Part shown: positions 24,583 to 35,467 of the stretch, piece by piece
Layout: each line of letters opens with the position of its first letter
Numbering within the stretch: the stretch's first letter is position 1
From: Diaporthe sp. PMI_573
Lineage: Eukaryota; Ascomycota; Sordariomycetes; Diaporthales; Diaporthaceae
Assembly (NCBI GenBank): GCA_021399435.1
Contig: JAJTUP010000006.1
Location: 1,178,001 to 1,242,000, forward strand
Length of the DNA: 64,000 bases
Reading direction: 5' to 3'
The notes under the pieces: generated by a model
Seen by the model: the letters and a program-made list of their open reading frames with translations, nothing else
Databases searched by the model: none
Told to the model about the DNA's origin: nothing
Program-made: the position numbers and the translations under genes

Positions 24583-24617
24583 CACTTTGCACTTTGCACT
24601 TTGGACCTTGCACTTTC
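24583..24617 (+). repeat. Heptamer tandem repeat, CACTTTG-like
   Basis: Five 7-bp units (CACTTTG three times, then GACCTTG and CACTTTC) lie about 420 bp upstream of the Stc1-domain gene, probably within its promoter or leader. The unit length matches the array at 20481. Confidence 0.85.
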
Positions 24618-25040
24618 CAACTTCCACTTTTCCCACCCTGCTTTCTCTGCCTTGAGCTTCTCGGTACTTGGTTTCTCACCTCTGACCACAGTGGTGGCTA
24701 CAGGTCCTGGAAACACTTGAGTCACTGGTCACCAACTTTTCCTGCCACCGCCCTCATTCCAACGGTCATCTTCCACTCAAGCTGAAGGTCCCAAAGCAGC
24801 ATGTTGCCAGCTGCTGCCGCTGCCCAACAGCCACTTACCGATATCAAGCCCCTCAGCAGATACGAGACGAAGGTCTTTCCCACGCTTGCCAGGCAACTTG
24901 CAGCAAGTTTTCTACATGCCATCGTTTGTCGCCTGCAGCCTTTCTGAAGACCTAACCTCACAACTCAGAAGTCATCTGTTTCTTCATCGGCCCGCAGTCG
25001 ACATTCCACCTCTCGAGAGCCACTCGATCTAATTCTCAAG

Positions 25041-25976
25041 ATGGCCGACAACGACGGAAGCAACAAGCAGAACAAGAGCCTCCCGGCGATGTAAGAAAAC
25101 AAATCGTTCGTCCTTGGTCAGGATGGGCTGAGACTAACGACGTGTTCCTCCAGGCTCAAGTGTTCGGCTGACGGCAAGTTGGAGAAGAACAGCATGTTCT
25201 CGAACAACATGCTCAAGAAGCGATCCTTCAACCCCAATGCCAAAATCACTTGCCGCAAGCACACCGGTGGTCCTGTCACCGAGATGCTTTGCAGCAACTG
25301 TCGAAAGCACAAACCGATGGAGTTTTTCAGCAACAGCGAGCGGAAGGCCAGCGGTGGTCAGCGCTGCCGCGCTTGTGTCGAGTGGATGGAGAGTGACGAG
25401 CCTGGCTACGTCCCTCTAGCGGCCCCCAACAGCGCTCGTGAGGATGACGAGATGAGGGCGTACAAAGCCGATGGCCCGGATGAGTCCTTCTACAGTGACG
25501 GAGATGACGACTATGTCACTGAGGCCCAGGCCGGTGCGTTTCCGGGCTCTTGGATGGGACGGTCCCGGGAGACCACAGCGGCCAAATCTGGCAATGGTCT
25601 TACAGCCAACAACCTGCAGCACCTTGCGCTGGCCGGCAACCCGTGCTCTGCCTCCAGCCGCGGCACTGGAAGCTACCATGCGTCCTCTGCGCCGACTGAT
25701 ACGGCATCTACCGCTGGCACCGAGGTTACTGCGCGCCCCCGCGAGGCGCGCCAATTCAATGCCTACGGTCCCGACGGCGAGTTCCAGAAGCGCCAAGCCG
25801 GCACTGCTGCTTCTGTGGCTTCGGGCACCTCCCGTAGCAGCTCTGGGCGCAACAATTGGGCCAGGCCGGCCGGCCGCAAGATGGCTCCTGCGTTGCCTCG
25901 ACACCTGGAGTACGAGAATCCCGACACTGTCGGACACGAGGCCTATGATGACGACGACAGCTCAGATGGCTGCTAG
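25041..25976 (+). CDS. Stc1-domain protein
   Basis: Two exons, 25041-25090 and 25154-25976, with a 63-nt intron give 290 aa. The N-terminal ~90 residues carry the tandem zinc-finger layout of the Stc1 domain: a first element LKCSADGKLEKNSMFSNNML with a following TCRKHTGG, then CSNCRKHKPMEFFS and a closing RCRACVEWM. In fission yeast, Stc1 links the RNAi machinery (Ago1 in RITS) to the CLRC histone H3K9 methyltransferase complex. Filamentous fungi have many Stc1-domain proteins whose roles are mostly unknown. The remaining 200 residues are acidic, then Ser/Gly/Ala-rich and disordered, ending in an Asp/Ser run. The start is chosen because it is the first ATG after a pyrimidine-rich leader (context TCAAG-ATG-G). 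The domain call is good; orthology to Stc1 itself is not shown. Confidence 0.8.
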
Positions 25977-27235
25977 GCTGAAGATGTTCCAGGACGCACT
26001 GCAGCCTCGCACGACAGTGTAAGTGCGGCCAATGGAAGCCAAGCTGATTCTGGATGGGGGTTGGTATCGAGACCTAGCAGGTCGAGCAATTTTGGAACTC
26101 GATCGAGTATTTGGGACCTCTTCGAGCATCTTGGAACTTTGAGGGCGGAAAACAGCTTCGTGGATCACTGCCACAGCTTAGATTGAAACCCGATAGACTG
26201 CTAGACACACAGCGGATCATGAATTAGACGACATACTATCCTCACAGCTTTGGACCCGGATGGCCGTATAATGGGCTTCAAGTGCGATTTCATAGTGCTG
26301 AAAACCATTCAAGCCACTCGGGTGAAAGCAGGGCGGAATTCGCGGGACCCTTCTTTTTAGTGCAATCAGTGATTCTCGCTCGGCTTAGATGATCAACAAT
26401 CGGGCGAGTGCCAGCACATGGGCGACAGTGCTGCCCACGCCATGGTGGCGGTCGATCGCGACCAGTCCCTGGTACTGCCACTCGGGTGAGGATGCGATTG
26501 GAGTTGGGTGGAGTTGAATGCGGAAAGACAAGCAAGTGAGGCAAACCGGGGGGCTTTGCTTTGCCACAAGCGAACGTAAATATGTTAATTGCTGCAGTAG
26601 AGCCGCAGATGTTCTCCAGCACTTTTCGGAGATCGACAGAACTGCACACACCCCCAAAGTTACCGCTACATGTGCAGTGCGACGCAGCGGTCTCTTGACA
26701 GGCAGACAAGCCATGTTGACTGTTTCCAGGTCGTCTGCCCTCCCCCCTTATTGAGGCCTGATCAGCAGGGATGGCCCCTCTTGGTGAGGCTTCGCTGGCA
26801 GGGCGCCCGACTGCTACGAGGCGGGCGGCAGAAGCAGAGAGACGGTACCCCGGGGGGGGCGGGGGGGGGGGGGTCGGCCGTAGAGTTGTGTTTTCGTGCC
26901 CTTTCATTCCACTTTCTGTTTCATCGTGCGAATCAAATGTCTGCCCAGCGCCATCCGTGGGGTTGACGCATCGCCGCCCCGGCCCCCGTGACGTCGCGTC
27001 GCCCAACGTCGGATATCTACAAGCCCTACTTCAACACCTCTTCGGCTCCAGGTCTGCCTTCTTCGAGTCATCTCAACACTTTTATGGTCGAGTGTTGTGT
27101 ATTTGTTTGAATTCGACAGCCCTGTACCTGCATCGTCTGTTTTCGTCTAGCTTTCTAACGTGCTGTATCCCGGTTCAACATGCATCGATAAACTTTTATT
27201 CCACCATTATATTGCAGACCAGCTAATAAAAGACC
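25977..27235. other. Intergenic region
   Basis: This region lies between two plus-strand genes. It contains G-runs at 26852-26859 and 26861-26873. The 238-codon minus-strand frame at 26290-27006 is Pro/Arg-rich with no domain, and I judge it spurious. The last 200 bp before 27236 are pyrimidine-rich and are probably the leader of the next gene. Confidence 0.45.
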
Positions 27236-29401
27236 ATGTCGAAATACGACGACGACAAAGGTCAACCCAAGGAGAAGGAGAGGGTGCCGAATCTCAAAGC
27301 GACCGACTGGAAGACGCCACATGGACAGGTCAAGGCACAGCACAGTGACACCGAAGACGTGTCGCCACGGTCCAAAGGCGAGATCCCTCTGACCGAGAGG
27401 CACACAGAAGAGATTCGAAGACGCATCGAGGAAGCGAAAGAGAGGGCAGCAAGGACGAGTCCTGTCACTGACGCCCCAGCACCTTCTCGGGCTTCAAACC
27501 ATCCCGCTGTTCCGCCTCCGATAAATCCCAACCTGCCCTCGTCCAGTCTGAGCTCAGTATCGCCGGAGCTATTGGCCGAGCTGCGCAAGATCATCAGGGA
27601 AGAGTTCGAGCAGCTAAATAAAGGGGAGACTGAAGCCGGGCCAGGTGGTAAGCCAACAACAAGACCCCCGAGGCCAACATCGCCCATCCGTCCATGGACG
27701 GACACCCAGGACTATGTCATCCCTGCCGCTGCAACTGCCGCCGCAGCCGCCACTGCTGCAAGCTTGCCAAAGGACGGTGGTGAGAAGAGGACAAGTCCAA
27801 CTACAGGAGGACCATCTCCGACCACCACGCAACACAAGGAACCCCAACGGCATTCAACCGTGCGCTTCAGCAATGAGACGAAAGCGGCCATGCCCGTACC
27901 ACCTCGAAGTGGCGAGGACGACAACCGCAAGGCCTCCTCGTCCAAAGATGCCAGGCAATTGACAGCCATCGACCATAAGTGGGGGGTACTGTTCGACAAA
28001 GATGGCGAGTCGACCAAGCGGATGGAGCATGTTGTCAAGGGTCTGGCAAACTACATCATCGAAGAGTTCATGCCTCAGAACTCTATCGTGATCACTCCTG
28101 AGAAGATGGCTGCGTTCTACTCGCACCACCGCTTGGACAAGGAGGTATTCCCCTTTGCCGTACTCTTCAAGTCAAAGTCGAAGCACCTCAATGAGGTTTT
28201 GGAAATCCTATACGAGGACCTAGGGTGTCAGTACTTCCTTGCACCCGCCGACAGCAGGTCACGGCCTAGCGTTCCCAGCTTGACGCCTGCGGGTTTCAAG
28301 CACTGGCTGGTCTCGTTTATCCAGGCATATCCGGAGGAAGAGGCCAAGCGCCTAGACAAGGTTGTGTCAGCTCTACCCATCGAGGCGGACAGCCTCCTGG
28401 ACGGAAAGCGCGAGAGGCTGCCGAAACAGATATCAAGATACCTCCTCCCGGAGAAGTCCGTCCGGAAGGTGCAGAAGATTGTGGACGAGGCGATGAGAAA
28501 CTTCACCCACGACATCAACAATTCGTCGACATCGCAGTCAAATACAGACAGCAATAACAGCAGTGGTGGTAGACCAACGCCGATCGTCGTGACGCAGGAA
28601 AAACGGCCATCGACAACTACGAGCGGTGCGCAGAGCTCACGGTACATACCAGATGCCGCTTTTAAGGAGAGTCGGGCGGATGATGGAGGCACAGGCCAGG
28701 AGAGGGAGAGGCGAACGGCCTCGACAGCTGCGAGCAGCAGCCGCGACCACGACGACAGCCGGAGAAAATCGATGGCGCCGCCACCAGGGCCCGGCCACCT
28801 CGGGCGGACGAACTCGCTCGACACGGGCGGCCGGAATTCCCAGAGCAGCAGGACGGGCCACACCTCCTCGTCTGGTGCGGGGCTGGGCAGGTCAGCGACC
28901 GGGTCGTCAACCTCTTCCTCGAGGAAGAACCGCAGCCCTCAGAGGAACCCACACAGCCAGTCGGTGCCGTCGGGCCTCGACCGCAACGACGCGGGGGCTG
29001 ACCGACGATCGTCCATGATATCGGCAGCGGCGGCCAACGTTGCGGCGGCAGTCCTCAAGCCCTCGTCGCGGGCTGTGATGTCGGCGGCCCACCTGGCTTC
29101 TCAGGGCATGTCGTCGTCGACTCCGGCCCTGGACACGAGCGCACGAGAGACGCGCGCTGGCGGCGAAACGCGCGACAAACGGCCTAGCCTGGACGAGTCG
29201 ATGCCGCGGTCGGCATTCAACCTGAGGGACAGGGCGGGCCTCGATAGCAGCAGCTCCAGCAAGCAGTCCAAGAGGCGGAGCATGGTGCTCCCCGACCTCA
29301 AGGGGCCGACGTGGGACGACTACCTCAAGAGCTCTGCGCCAAAGTCGTCAACCTCGTCGTTCATGAAGAGGGCGGAGCCCGGGTACCACTCGTCGGGGTG
29401 A
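27236..29401 (+). CDS. Large low-complexity fungal protein with a conserved DUF7514-like domain
   Basis: This is a single exon of 721 aa. Residues ~240-420 form the only clearly folded part, starting at WGVLFDKDGESTKRM and running through YIIEEFMPQNSIVIT, KMAAFYSHHRLDKE and a Tyr-Glu-Asp-Leu-Gly-Cys-Gln-Tyr-Phe segment. This looks like the fungal domain catalogued as DUF7514, from memory and unverified. The N-terminal 240 residues are charged and Pro/Ala-rich; the C-terminal 300 are Ser/Arg/Gly-rich with many possible phosphorylation sites. There is no signal peptide, membrane span or catalytic motif. The start has the context AGACC-ATG-T and follows a stop-rich leader. Function is unknown; the layout suggests a phosphorylated scaffold. 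Confidence 0.85.
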   Translation: MSKYDDDKGQPKEKERVPNLKATDWKTPHGQVKAQHSDTEDVSPRSKGEIPLTERHTEEIRRRIEEAKERAARTSPVTDAPAPSRASNHPAVPPPINPNLPSSSLSSVSPELLAELRKIIREEFEQLNKGETEAGPGGKPTTRPPRPTSPIRPWTDTQDYVIPAAATAAAAATAASLPKDGGEKRTSPTTGGPSPTTTQHKEPQRHSTVRFSNETKAAMPVPPRSGEDDNRKASSSKDARQLTAIDHKWGVLFDKDGESTKRMEHVVKGLANYIIEEFMPQNSIVITPEKMAAFYSHHRLDKEVFPFAVLFKSKSKHLNEVLEILYEDLGCQYFLAPADSRSRPSVPSLTPAGFKHWLVSFIQAYPEEEAKRLDKVVSALPIEADSLLDGKRERLPKQISRYLLPEKSVRKVQKIVDEAMRNFTHDINNSSTSQSNTDSNNSSGGRPTPIVVTQEKRPSTTTSGAQSSRYIPDAAFKESRADDGGTGQERERRTASTAASSSRDHDDSRRKSMAPPPGPGHLGRTNSLDTGGRNSQSSRTGHTSSSGAGLGRSATGSSTSSSRKNRSPQRNPHSQSVPSGLDRNDAGADRRSSMISAAAANVAAAVLKPSSRAVMSAAHLASQGMSSSTPALDTSARETRAGGETRDKRPSLDESMPRSAFNLRDRAGLDSSSSSKQSKRRSMVLPDLKGPTWDDYLKSSAPKSSTSSFMKRAEPGYHSSG

Positions 29402-32400
29402 GGATGCATACAGGCTGTGGGGAGTGGTAGGAGGCGCAGCGTGGGATTAGCTCGCGGGGGCGAGCGCGAGATGTTGCGATATGCTTCGGATGTTGGCCAC
29501 GAGTCCCTCTGGCACGGCTCATGACCACGGAACTGGAGTCATGGTGAGCAGCTGGAGTTCTTCCTGTACGTTTGGTGCTTTGAATAGCTGGATACCCCAA
29601 GGCAGACATATTCCGAGATTGATTTTACCTTCTTTTTCTTCTTTTTTTTTTTTATTTAATGGAAGCCAAACTTTTTGATTACCACAAAATAGTGTCCCGT
29701 GGTGTGCAGAGTGAAGTTCGCCAGGATCCCCAGAAGCCTGGACTAGTTTGTGTTTCCTTTGAGGGGGGGGATGGGTGCCAATGGGAAATCCTCCGGCGGA
29801 TAAGTTCTGCAGGGTAACCTCGTATCGCCCAGGATAAAATTGTTTGGGACAAATGAACCCACCTGCCTGCCTGCCTGCCCGCCTTGCCAGCTGCATTGGC
29901 TCTTGCATTCTCTGCTCCGTCTTTCCTGAAAGTACCATAGTAGACTTTTGTACCTGTGCGAAGCCCTGCGATCCGTGCGAACTGTGGCTGGCTTACTTAC
30001 GCCAGATCCTGAGGCTCTGTCGCACAGAGCAAGATGCTAAGATTGCCCGCCGCCGGATTTGTCTCGGATGGCGTCGAGCGGACATGTTCCCGTTGGTTGG
30101 AGGCATGATTGGTCTCGTGCCATGTTTCAATGTCGAAGATTACGCCCTTGCCTCTGTGCCTCTGTCAGGTTTGTCTCGCTTGTCTCAAGGTCACCATCAG
30201 AAGTCAGTCCAGAAACATGACAGGCTTCTAGCCGATCTCTTGGCAGGGCTCCCGAGCGATGGCATCTCCGCCAGGCCCTGCGCATCGGACGGAAATCCGA
30301 CCACGAGTGTGCTGTGGTAGGGTACGACGATGATCAATTCACCCAGAACGGTGGGATGTCTCATCCATGTCACCCCCAGGTCTGAATGCGTCGCGGTCAC
30401 TGTTAATAATAGTAGTGCATATTTGGTTGTGGCCCGCGGGCCTCATGGGCTGCTGGTGTCTGACTGCCGACCTGCCTCGTGCCAGGCCCCCGCTTCGAAA
30501 AAAGCCCACAGTAAATAAAGGTGGGTTCCGTCTTAGCAGCAGAAAGGAGAAGATGATGTCATGCCTGAGCACGAAATTCCTTGGCGAGACGGTAACCGGG
30601 GAATACTTGTGGCTTCTAGCTTGGTACGAACAGGCAGGTCCAAGCAAAAGGAGACATTTTTGTTAAGTAATGACTAGCTCTGACACGCATTTACCACGCA
30701 CGCCAACGCTTGCTGTTGACTCGGCGCTCGACAACGTTCTGTCGGGATTCTGCTGCTGCTGTCACGCTGCAGAAACCCCGTTCTGGGCAAGCTTCCTGCC
30801 TGGCCGCCCTGCCGCCCTGCCGCCCTGGCCGAACACGACCAATACGCGGAAAACCAGGTCGCAACTCCACTCCCAAGGCATCCCAATAAAGCAAGTGTCC
30901 CACTACTCAGGCTGATCGTCCGAGGCACCCCGGGGACCCTTCGAATTAGCTTGATATAAGCTTATTCGTTTCAAGCCTGCCGCGGTCCCTCCCCTAACGC
31001 CATCCTCTGCGCTCGCTTCGATCCTTCTCGCAAGATGCAGTCTAGTCGGGCCTTCAGGAACGGGGTGGTGCAGGGGCATGACCCTAATGCTTATAATTCC
31101 CACATCTTACCACGCCATGCTATTTCCCCCCAAGACAAAGGCGCATCTCGCCCTGCGAGGCGGCTTGAAACTCCCCTCTGGGTTAAACATGTCATGATCC
31201 ACAGTGTCAAATCCTGGGGCCTTTCAGAAACCTGCGCTCGTATCTTGTGTGAAATATGCTTTCCGGCGAGCCGAGGAGAGCGCCTCGTCCTCCTCCGTCT
31301 CAGCCTCGCCCTTTGTTTGCACCATGATGCTTCCCGTGCTGAATCTCTTGCTACTTGCCAAATACGGGTCTCTCAGGGGGGGACCCAGCCAGAAGATTGG
31401 GATCCACAACTTGGGAGACTCGCCCCCCCCCCCCGCGGGTACTTGTGACGCCTGGCTGGTCGGAGGCACGGCTGGGCCAGCTGGGAAGCTGGGCCACAGC
31501 CCGCTGGCAAACAATGCACTGGGCCGGTAGCTGTGGGCTGATACACTCTGCTTCGTGTTTCGAGTTGCAGCAGAGGCCCGGCGAGTCAATCCACGTCTAA
31601 ATACAGTACGGAGACAGCCAGTGCACGGCACTGTTGCTGGTCGAGAGCTCCTCGCCCAGCCAGCGCCGCCATGGGCAGCTGGACACCTCCAATCGGGGGC
31701 TCAGCAGCGGTTGGACGGCCTCACCGTCTCATTCACCAATCCTTCTCGTATGCAGCACCGCCAACCAGCTTGCAAGGGGTGGGTATGCTGTTCTAACATT
31801 AGTCCTGTCCCGCTTGCTCGTCACATTTGGTCTAGTTTAGTCAAGCAGATGGCCTAGTGGCGCAGTTGAGCAACCAGGGCACGCGACCAGGCACCAGCTG
31901 CGGAAGCCAGCTGCGGAAGCCAGGCCGTTGTGTTGGCTCGCTCGGGATGGAATGAATTTCCCAGGTAGGATGCATGTCTCGATCCAGGTACCCAGTCCAG
32001 CCAGTCCAGCCAGTCCAGCCTCAACGGGCGGGCAGGCCCCCTGGACGACCAACAAGCAGGCTACTGCACCTAGACAGCGGCTGTTACGTGAGTAGACGGG
32101 CCAAGTAGCTGGGCAAGGTTCGAGAAACGAGGTTCGTTTGGGCCAACGTTGGCCACAGCCCAGCCCTCCACCCACCCAAAACGCCTGGCCCACGTCTGGG
32201 GCCGCACGCGACACATTTCCTGAAGTAACAATTTCTTTGACATGTTCGGGGCGGATCTGCATTTGGACATGACTTGAGTGGGTACCCCTACCTTTGTCCT
32301 GATCCCGATCCTGTTCTTGTTCATCTGCAAGCGTCTTCCCCATGGCATCTTCACCTCCTTCCCTTTGACCTGTGTTACGTTTTCCTGCATGGAGGCCATA

Positions 32401-32426
32401 CTGCTTCTCAGGCGTTCTCGATCGTG
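29402..32426. other. 3-kb region without a recognised gene
   Basis: Downstream of the DUF7514-like gene, I find only short frames without domains. There are simple repeats (CCTG near 29862; the 9-bp unit CAGTCCAGC three times near 31992) and a small block of the dispersed 15-bp repeat at 29789-29837. Confidence 0.45.
29789..29837 (+). repeat. Short, weak block of the dispersed 15-bp repeat
   Basis: Three consecutive units (about 16, 15 and 18 bp) match the family found at 46.8 and 62.7 kb. The middle unit is TTCTGCAGGGTAACC and the next begins TCGTATCGCCC, which echoes TCGTATCTCCC after the array at 46.9 kb. Confidence 0.5.
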
Positions 32427-35400
32427 ATGTCTCTTCAGAAGTCGACATCATTCCTGTTTGCTCTCTTCTTCATATCGGTAACCTCTACCAAGGTGCTGCA
32501 CCTGGCACTGCACCTAGGCACGATACCCCTCGCCGCCTTCTTTCTATACCTGCCTACATTTTTCATACCCGATGTCGCCCTCTTGATCATTACACGGTTG
32601 TTGCTGCGGCGCGAGCGAGGCGTTGGTTCCTTAATTGGTCTGCTTTTGGGAGTTTTTATATCGTATGTCTGACCAGTGTCACCACACCTGCGCATCTCCC
32701 TGCCAAGTACATGCTGTGAACAAAGGAAGGCTAAAACCGCCAACAGGTGTATCACATATGTTGCAGCATCCTGTCAGCTGGGGTTCTTCACTAGAACTGG
32801 CGCAGACATCCAGTGGTCGGCCGCCCGTACAGTCGCCAAGGACAAAGATGGAGTCGCCGTTCTCCTTAGTGAAAGCTCGAGCGTGCTCATACCGGCAGCC
32901 ATAATATTTGCATTGGCATGGTTCTCTCATGCCTGGCTCTACGAGGTCTCTGGAAATATCCTGAAGGCTCTGGCAGGCCTCTGGCGTGCGAGTGAGTTTC
33001 CGAGACTGGTACGCCATGGGCAGGAAAAAGTCGTTAACTCATTCCTGCAGCGTACAACCGGGACCCCGGCCCCAACCAGTCGAAAGAACGAGTCGCCGAC
33101 ATTGAACACTCCCCTGACGACAGTTATTCAGACTCGGACGAGACCATTGTGTGGTCCGAAGGCGACAGCATCTTCGGCCGAGCCAAATCCGAGGAGCAGC
33201 CCGTGGGCTTCTTTGGCCGCTTGCGCACCTCCTTAAAAAGAAGATTAAGAAGGGTTCCGCAATGGACGGTGCTACCCATCACGGTGTCTATCCTGGTGGT
33301 CCTGCTGCTGACAAGGCCCGCTAAGCCGTACAACCATATATCGACGACGCTCCCGCTTCCGCTCCTAACTCTGGTCAGCTTCTCTTTCGAGCCCTTCAGT
33401 ACATGCGGTTCGGCAGAACTCGTTGTTGAAAATGATTGGCCGCTACCAGAACTCATCAGCGAGGCCCACTGGAAGCCAGCCCGTGATGGCTTCAAGGGGT
33501 GGGCTCCTGGAGAAACGAGTCCCCTGGTCAGGGAGTACCGGTACAGAACACCCGACTGGCTGCCAGTGCCAATTCCTCCCGAATTTGCTCGGTGGAACTC
33601 GACTGAGCCTGCAGAGGAGACCTTGGCGGTAATTGACAAGCCCAATGGAACAACGGCTGATGCAAATGGCACAACTTTGGCTTGTGGGCCAATCCTCGCC
33701 CGACATGCCGACTATAACCCCGTCGACGACCCTCTCCGGATTACCAACCTCGATCTGGATCCAGTCGAGCCGCTACGAGCTGTACTCAAGGACATGAATG
33801 CGACCATAAAGCACGTCGTTATGATCCAGATGGAGTCAATGCGCGAGGAGTTGTTTCCTTTGCAGCAAGGGTCTTTGTGGCACAAGATGATCTTGGAGTC
33901 GCACCCGGACCAGGACCACGATGAGATCAACGAGCGACTGTCGAAGCTCACCCCCAACTCCGAGAGGATAACGGGCAAAGCCGGTGGATTCACGGACTCG
34001 ACCGGCCGTCCGATCGTCCGAGAAGAGGAACCTCCGAGCTGGGCCACTTCTACAGCTGAAGGGTTCGGCGGCCTCAATGTCGTGGGCGCTTTTACCGGAA
34101 GTTCTGTCTCAACCAAATCCGTCGTCGGAAGCCATTGTGGTGTTTGGCCCATGGCTGTTGACGGTCTCGAAGAGTCGGAGAGCCAGGTTTACCAGCCCTG
34201 TCTTCCGCATTTATTTGACATGTTGTCCAGCAAGAAGATCAACAGAACCGACCTGGACCATAGCGACATGCGAAACTGGCCATGGGATCATAAGTACTTC
34301 CAAGTAAGTGATTATAGGATCTGGATTCTGCCCCGTATATCTCCAATGAGGGGTCAGGCCTGGTGCAGATGCAGGCTCTTGAGATGGACATGACCCCGAA
34401 CATGGCGCTCAACTCCCAGATGCATCTGTTTTGCATATACTAACTCGCATCCTCGATAGGCTGTGACGGATGACTACGATCGACAAAATGTCATGAACGA
34501 GAAGATGGGCTTTAGGGATGTTGTTGCGAGGAAGACCTTGCAGAAGGACGTCAAGAACAACCCCGGGATGGTGGAGCTGAACTACTTCGGATACGCGGAG
34601 CCATACTTGAAGCCGCACTTTGATGAATTTATCGACCGATCTCTGGCCAACGACACGAGGATGTTCTTGAGCCATTTTACCTCGACAACCCACCACCCTT
34701 GGAGGACGCCCTCTGACTGGACCACAGTCCGGTACATGGGCAAGAGCCACGGCGGAGTCAGCCACTTCGACTTCAACCAGTACTTGAACGCGATCGCCTA
34801 CCACGACGCATGGCTTGGGCAGGTGATGCAGATGATCGAGGACAAGGGCATCGCCAACGAGACCCTGGTAATATTTGTCGGGGATCACGGCCAGGCCTTC
34901 CTCGAGGACACATCGGTGACGGGTACGCTGGACAATGCGCACGTGTCGAACTTCCGCGTGCCCATCACCTTCCGCCACCCACACCTACCGCGTGTGCAGT
35001 ACGAGGCCAACGCCACGTCCATCAGCATCCTGCCCACGATTCTGGACCTGCTCGCGAACACGGGGTCGCTGAACGAGGAGGACAGCAAGGCAGCGGTGGA
35101 CCTCACCAACGACTACGAGGGCCAGTCACTCATCAGGCCTTACAAGACACACGACGGCGGCAGGCGGGCGTGGAACTTTGGCGTGGTCAACCTGGGCGGG
35201 AGTGTGCTGACCGTTACGTCGGCCGATGCGCCGTGGAGGCTGGTGCTGCCCGTGGAGGAGAAGAACTCGATCGAGTTCCAGATGTCGGACCTGCGGGCCG
35301 ATCCTCTGGAGGTGGACCCGGTCAAGGGCTGGGACATGGTGCACCTGATCCTGGATGCCCGGAACAAGTACGGGGAGGAGGCCGCCACGTGGGCGGACGA

Positions 35401-35467
35401 GGCCGAGAAGGTCGCGCGGTGGTGGATGTTGGAACGGAAGAGGCTCTGGAAATACCATTCCAAATAG
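32427..35467 (+). CDS. Membrane-anchored sulfatase-superfamily protein (LTA synthase-like)
   Basis: Four exons (32427-32662, 32747-32991, 33051-34303, 34460-35467) give 913 aa. The N-terminal ~230 residues hold about five hydrophobic spans, including VLHLALHLGTIPLAAFFLYL and VLIPAAIIFALAWF, with a further span, TVLPITVSILVVLLL, before a large luminal or extracellular domain. That domain has the alkaline-phosphatase/sulfatase layout: a metal-binding Glu422 in MIQMESMRE, a nucleophile candidate Thr515 in SVSTKSVVGSHCG, a histidine cluster in STTHHPW, and Asp720-His721 in FVGDHGQAF. This architecture matches bacterial lipoteichoic-acid synthases and related phosphoglycerol transferases. Fungal relatives are usually labelled sulfatase-domain proteins, and their substrate is unknown. 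Several N-x-S/T sites fit a secretory-pathway location. An upstream in-frame ATG at 32274 is less likely. The superfamily is firm; the reaction is not. Confidence 0.88.

Larger units (their letters stand above)
17417..25040. other. 7.6-kb gene-poor region between divergent ime2-like and Stc1-domain genes
   Basis: Both flanking genes point away from this stretch, so it contains their promoters and probably long leaders. Many short open frames exist on both strands, but none shows a domain, a splice-consistent chain or a protein-like composition. It contains short tandem repeats at 19267-19298, 20481-20527 and 24583-24617. I found no tRNA, 5S or transposase. A noncoding RNA is possible but not visible. 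Confidence 0.45.

Noticed and set aside
26290..27006. 238-codon minus-strand frame between the Stc1-domain and DUF7514-like genes
   Set aside because: It contains a proline run created by a G tract, has no domain, and overlaps the probable leader of the next gene.
31992..32020. Minus-strand Leu-Ala-Gly repeat peptide
   Set aside because: It is produced by a three-copy 9-bp simple repeat in noncoding DNA.
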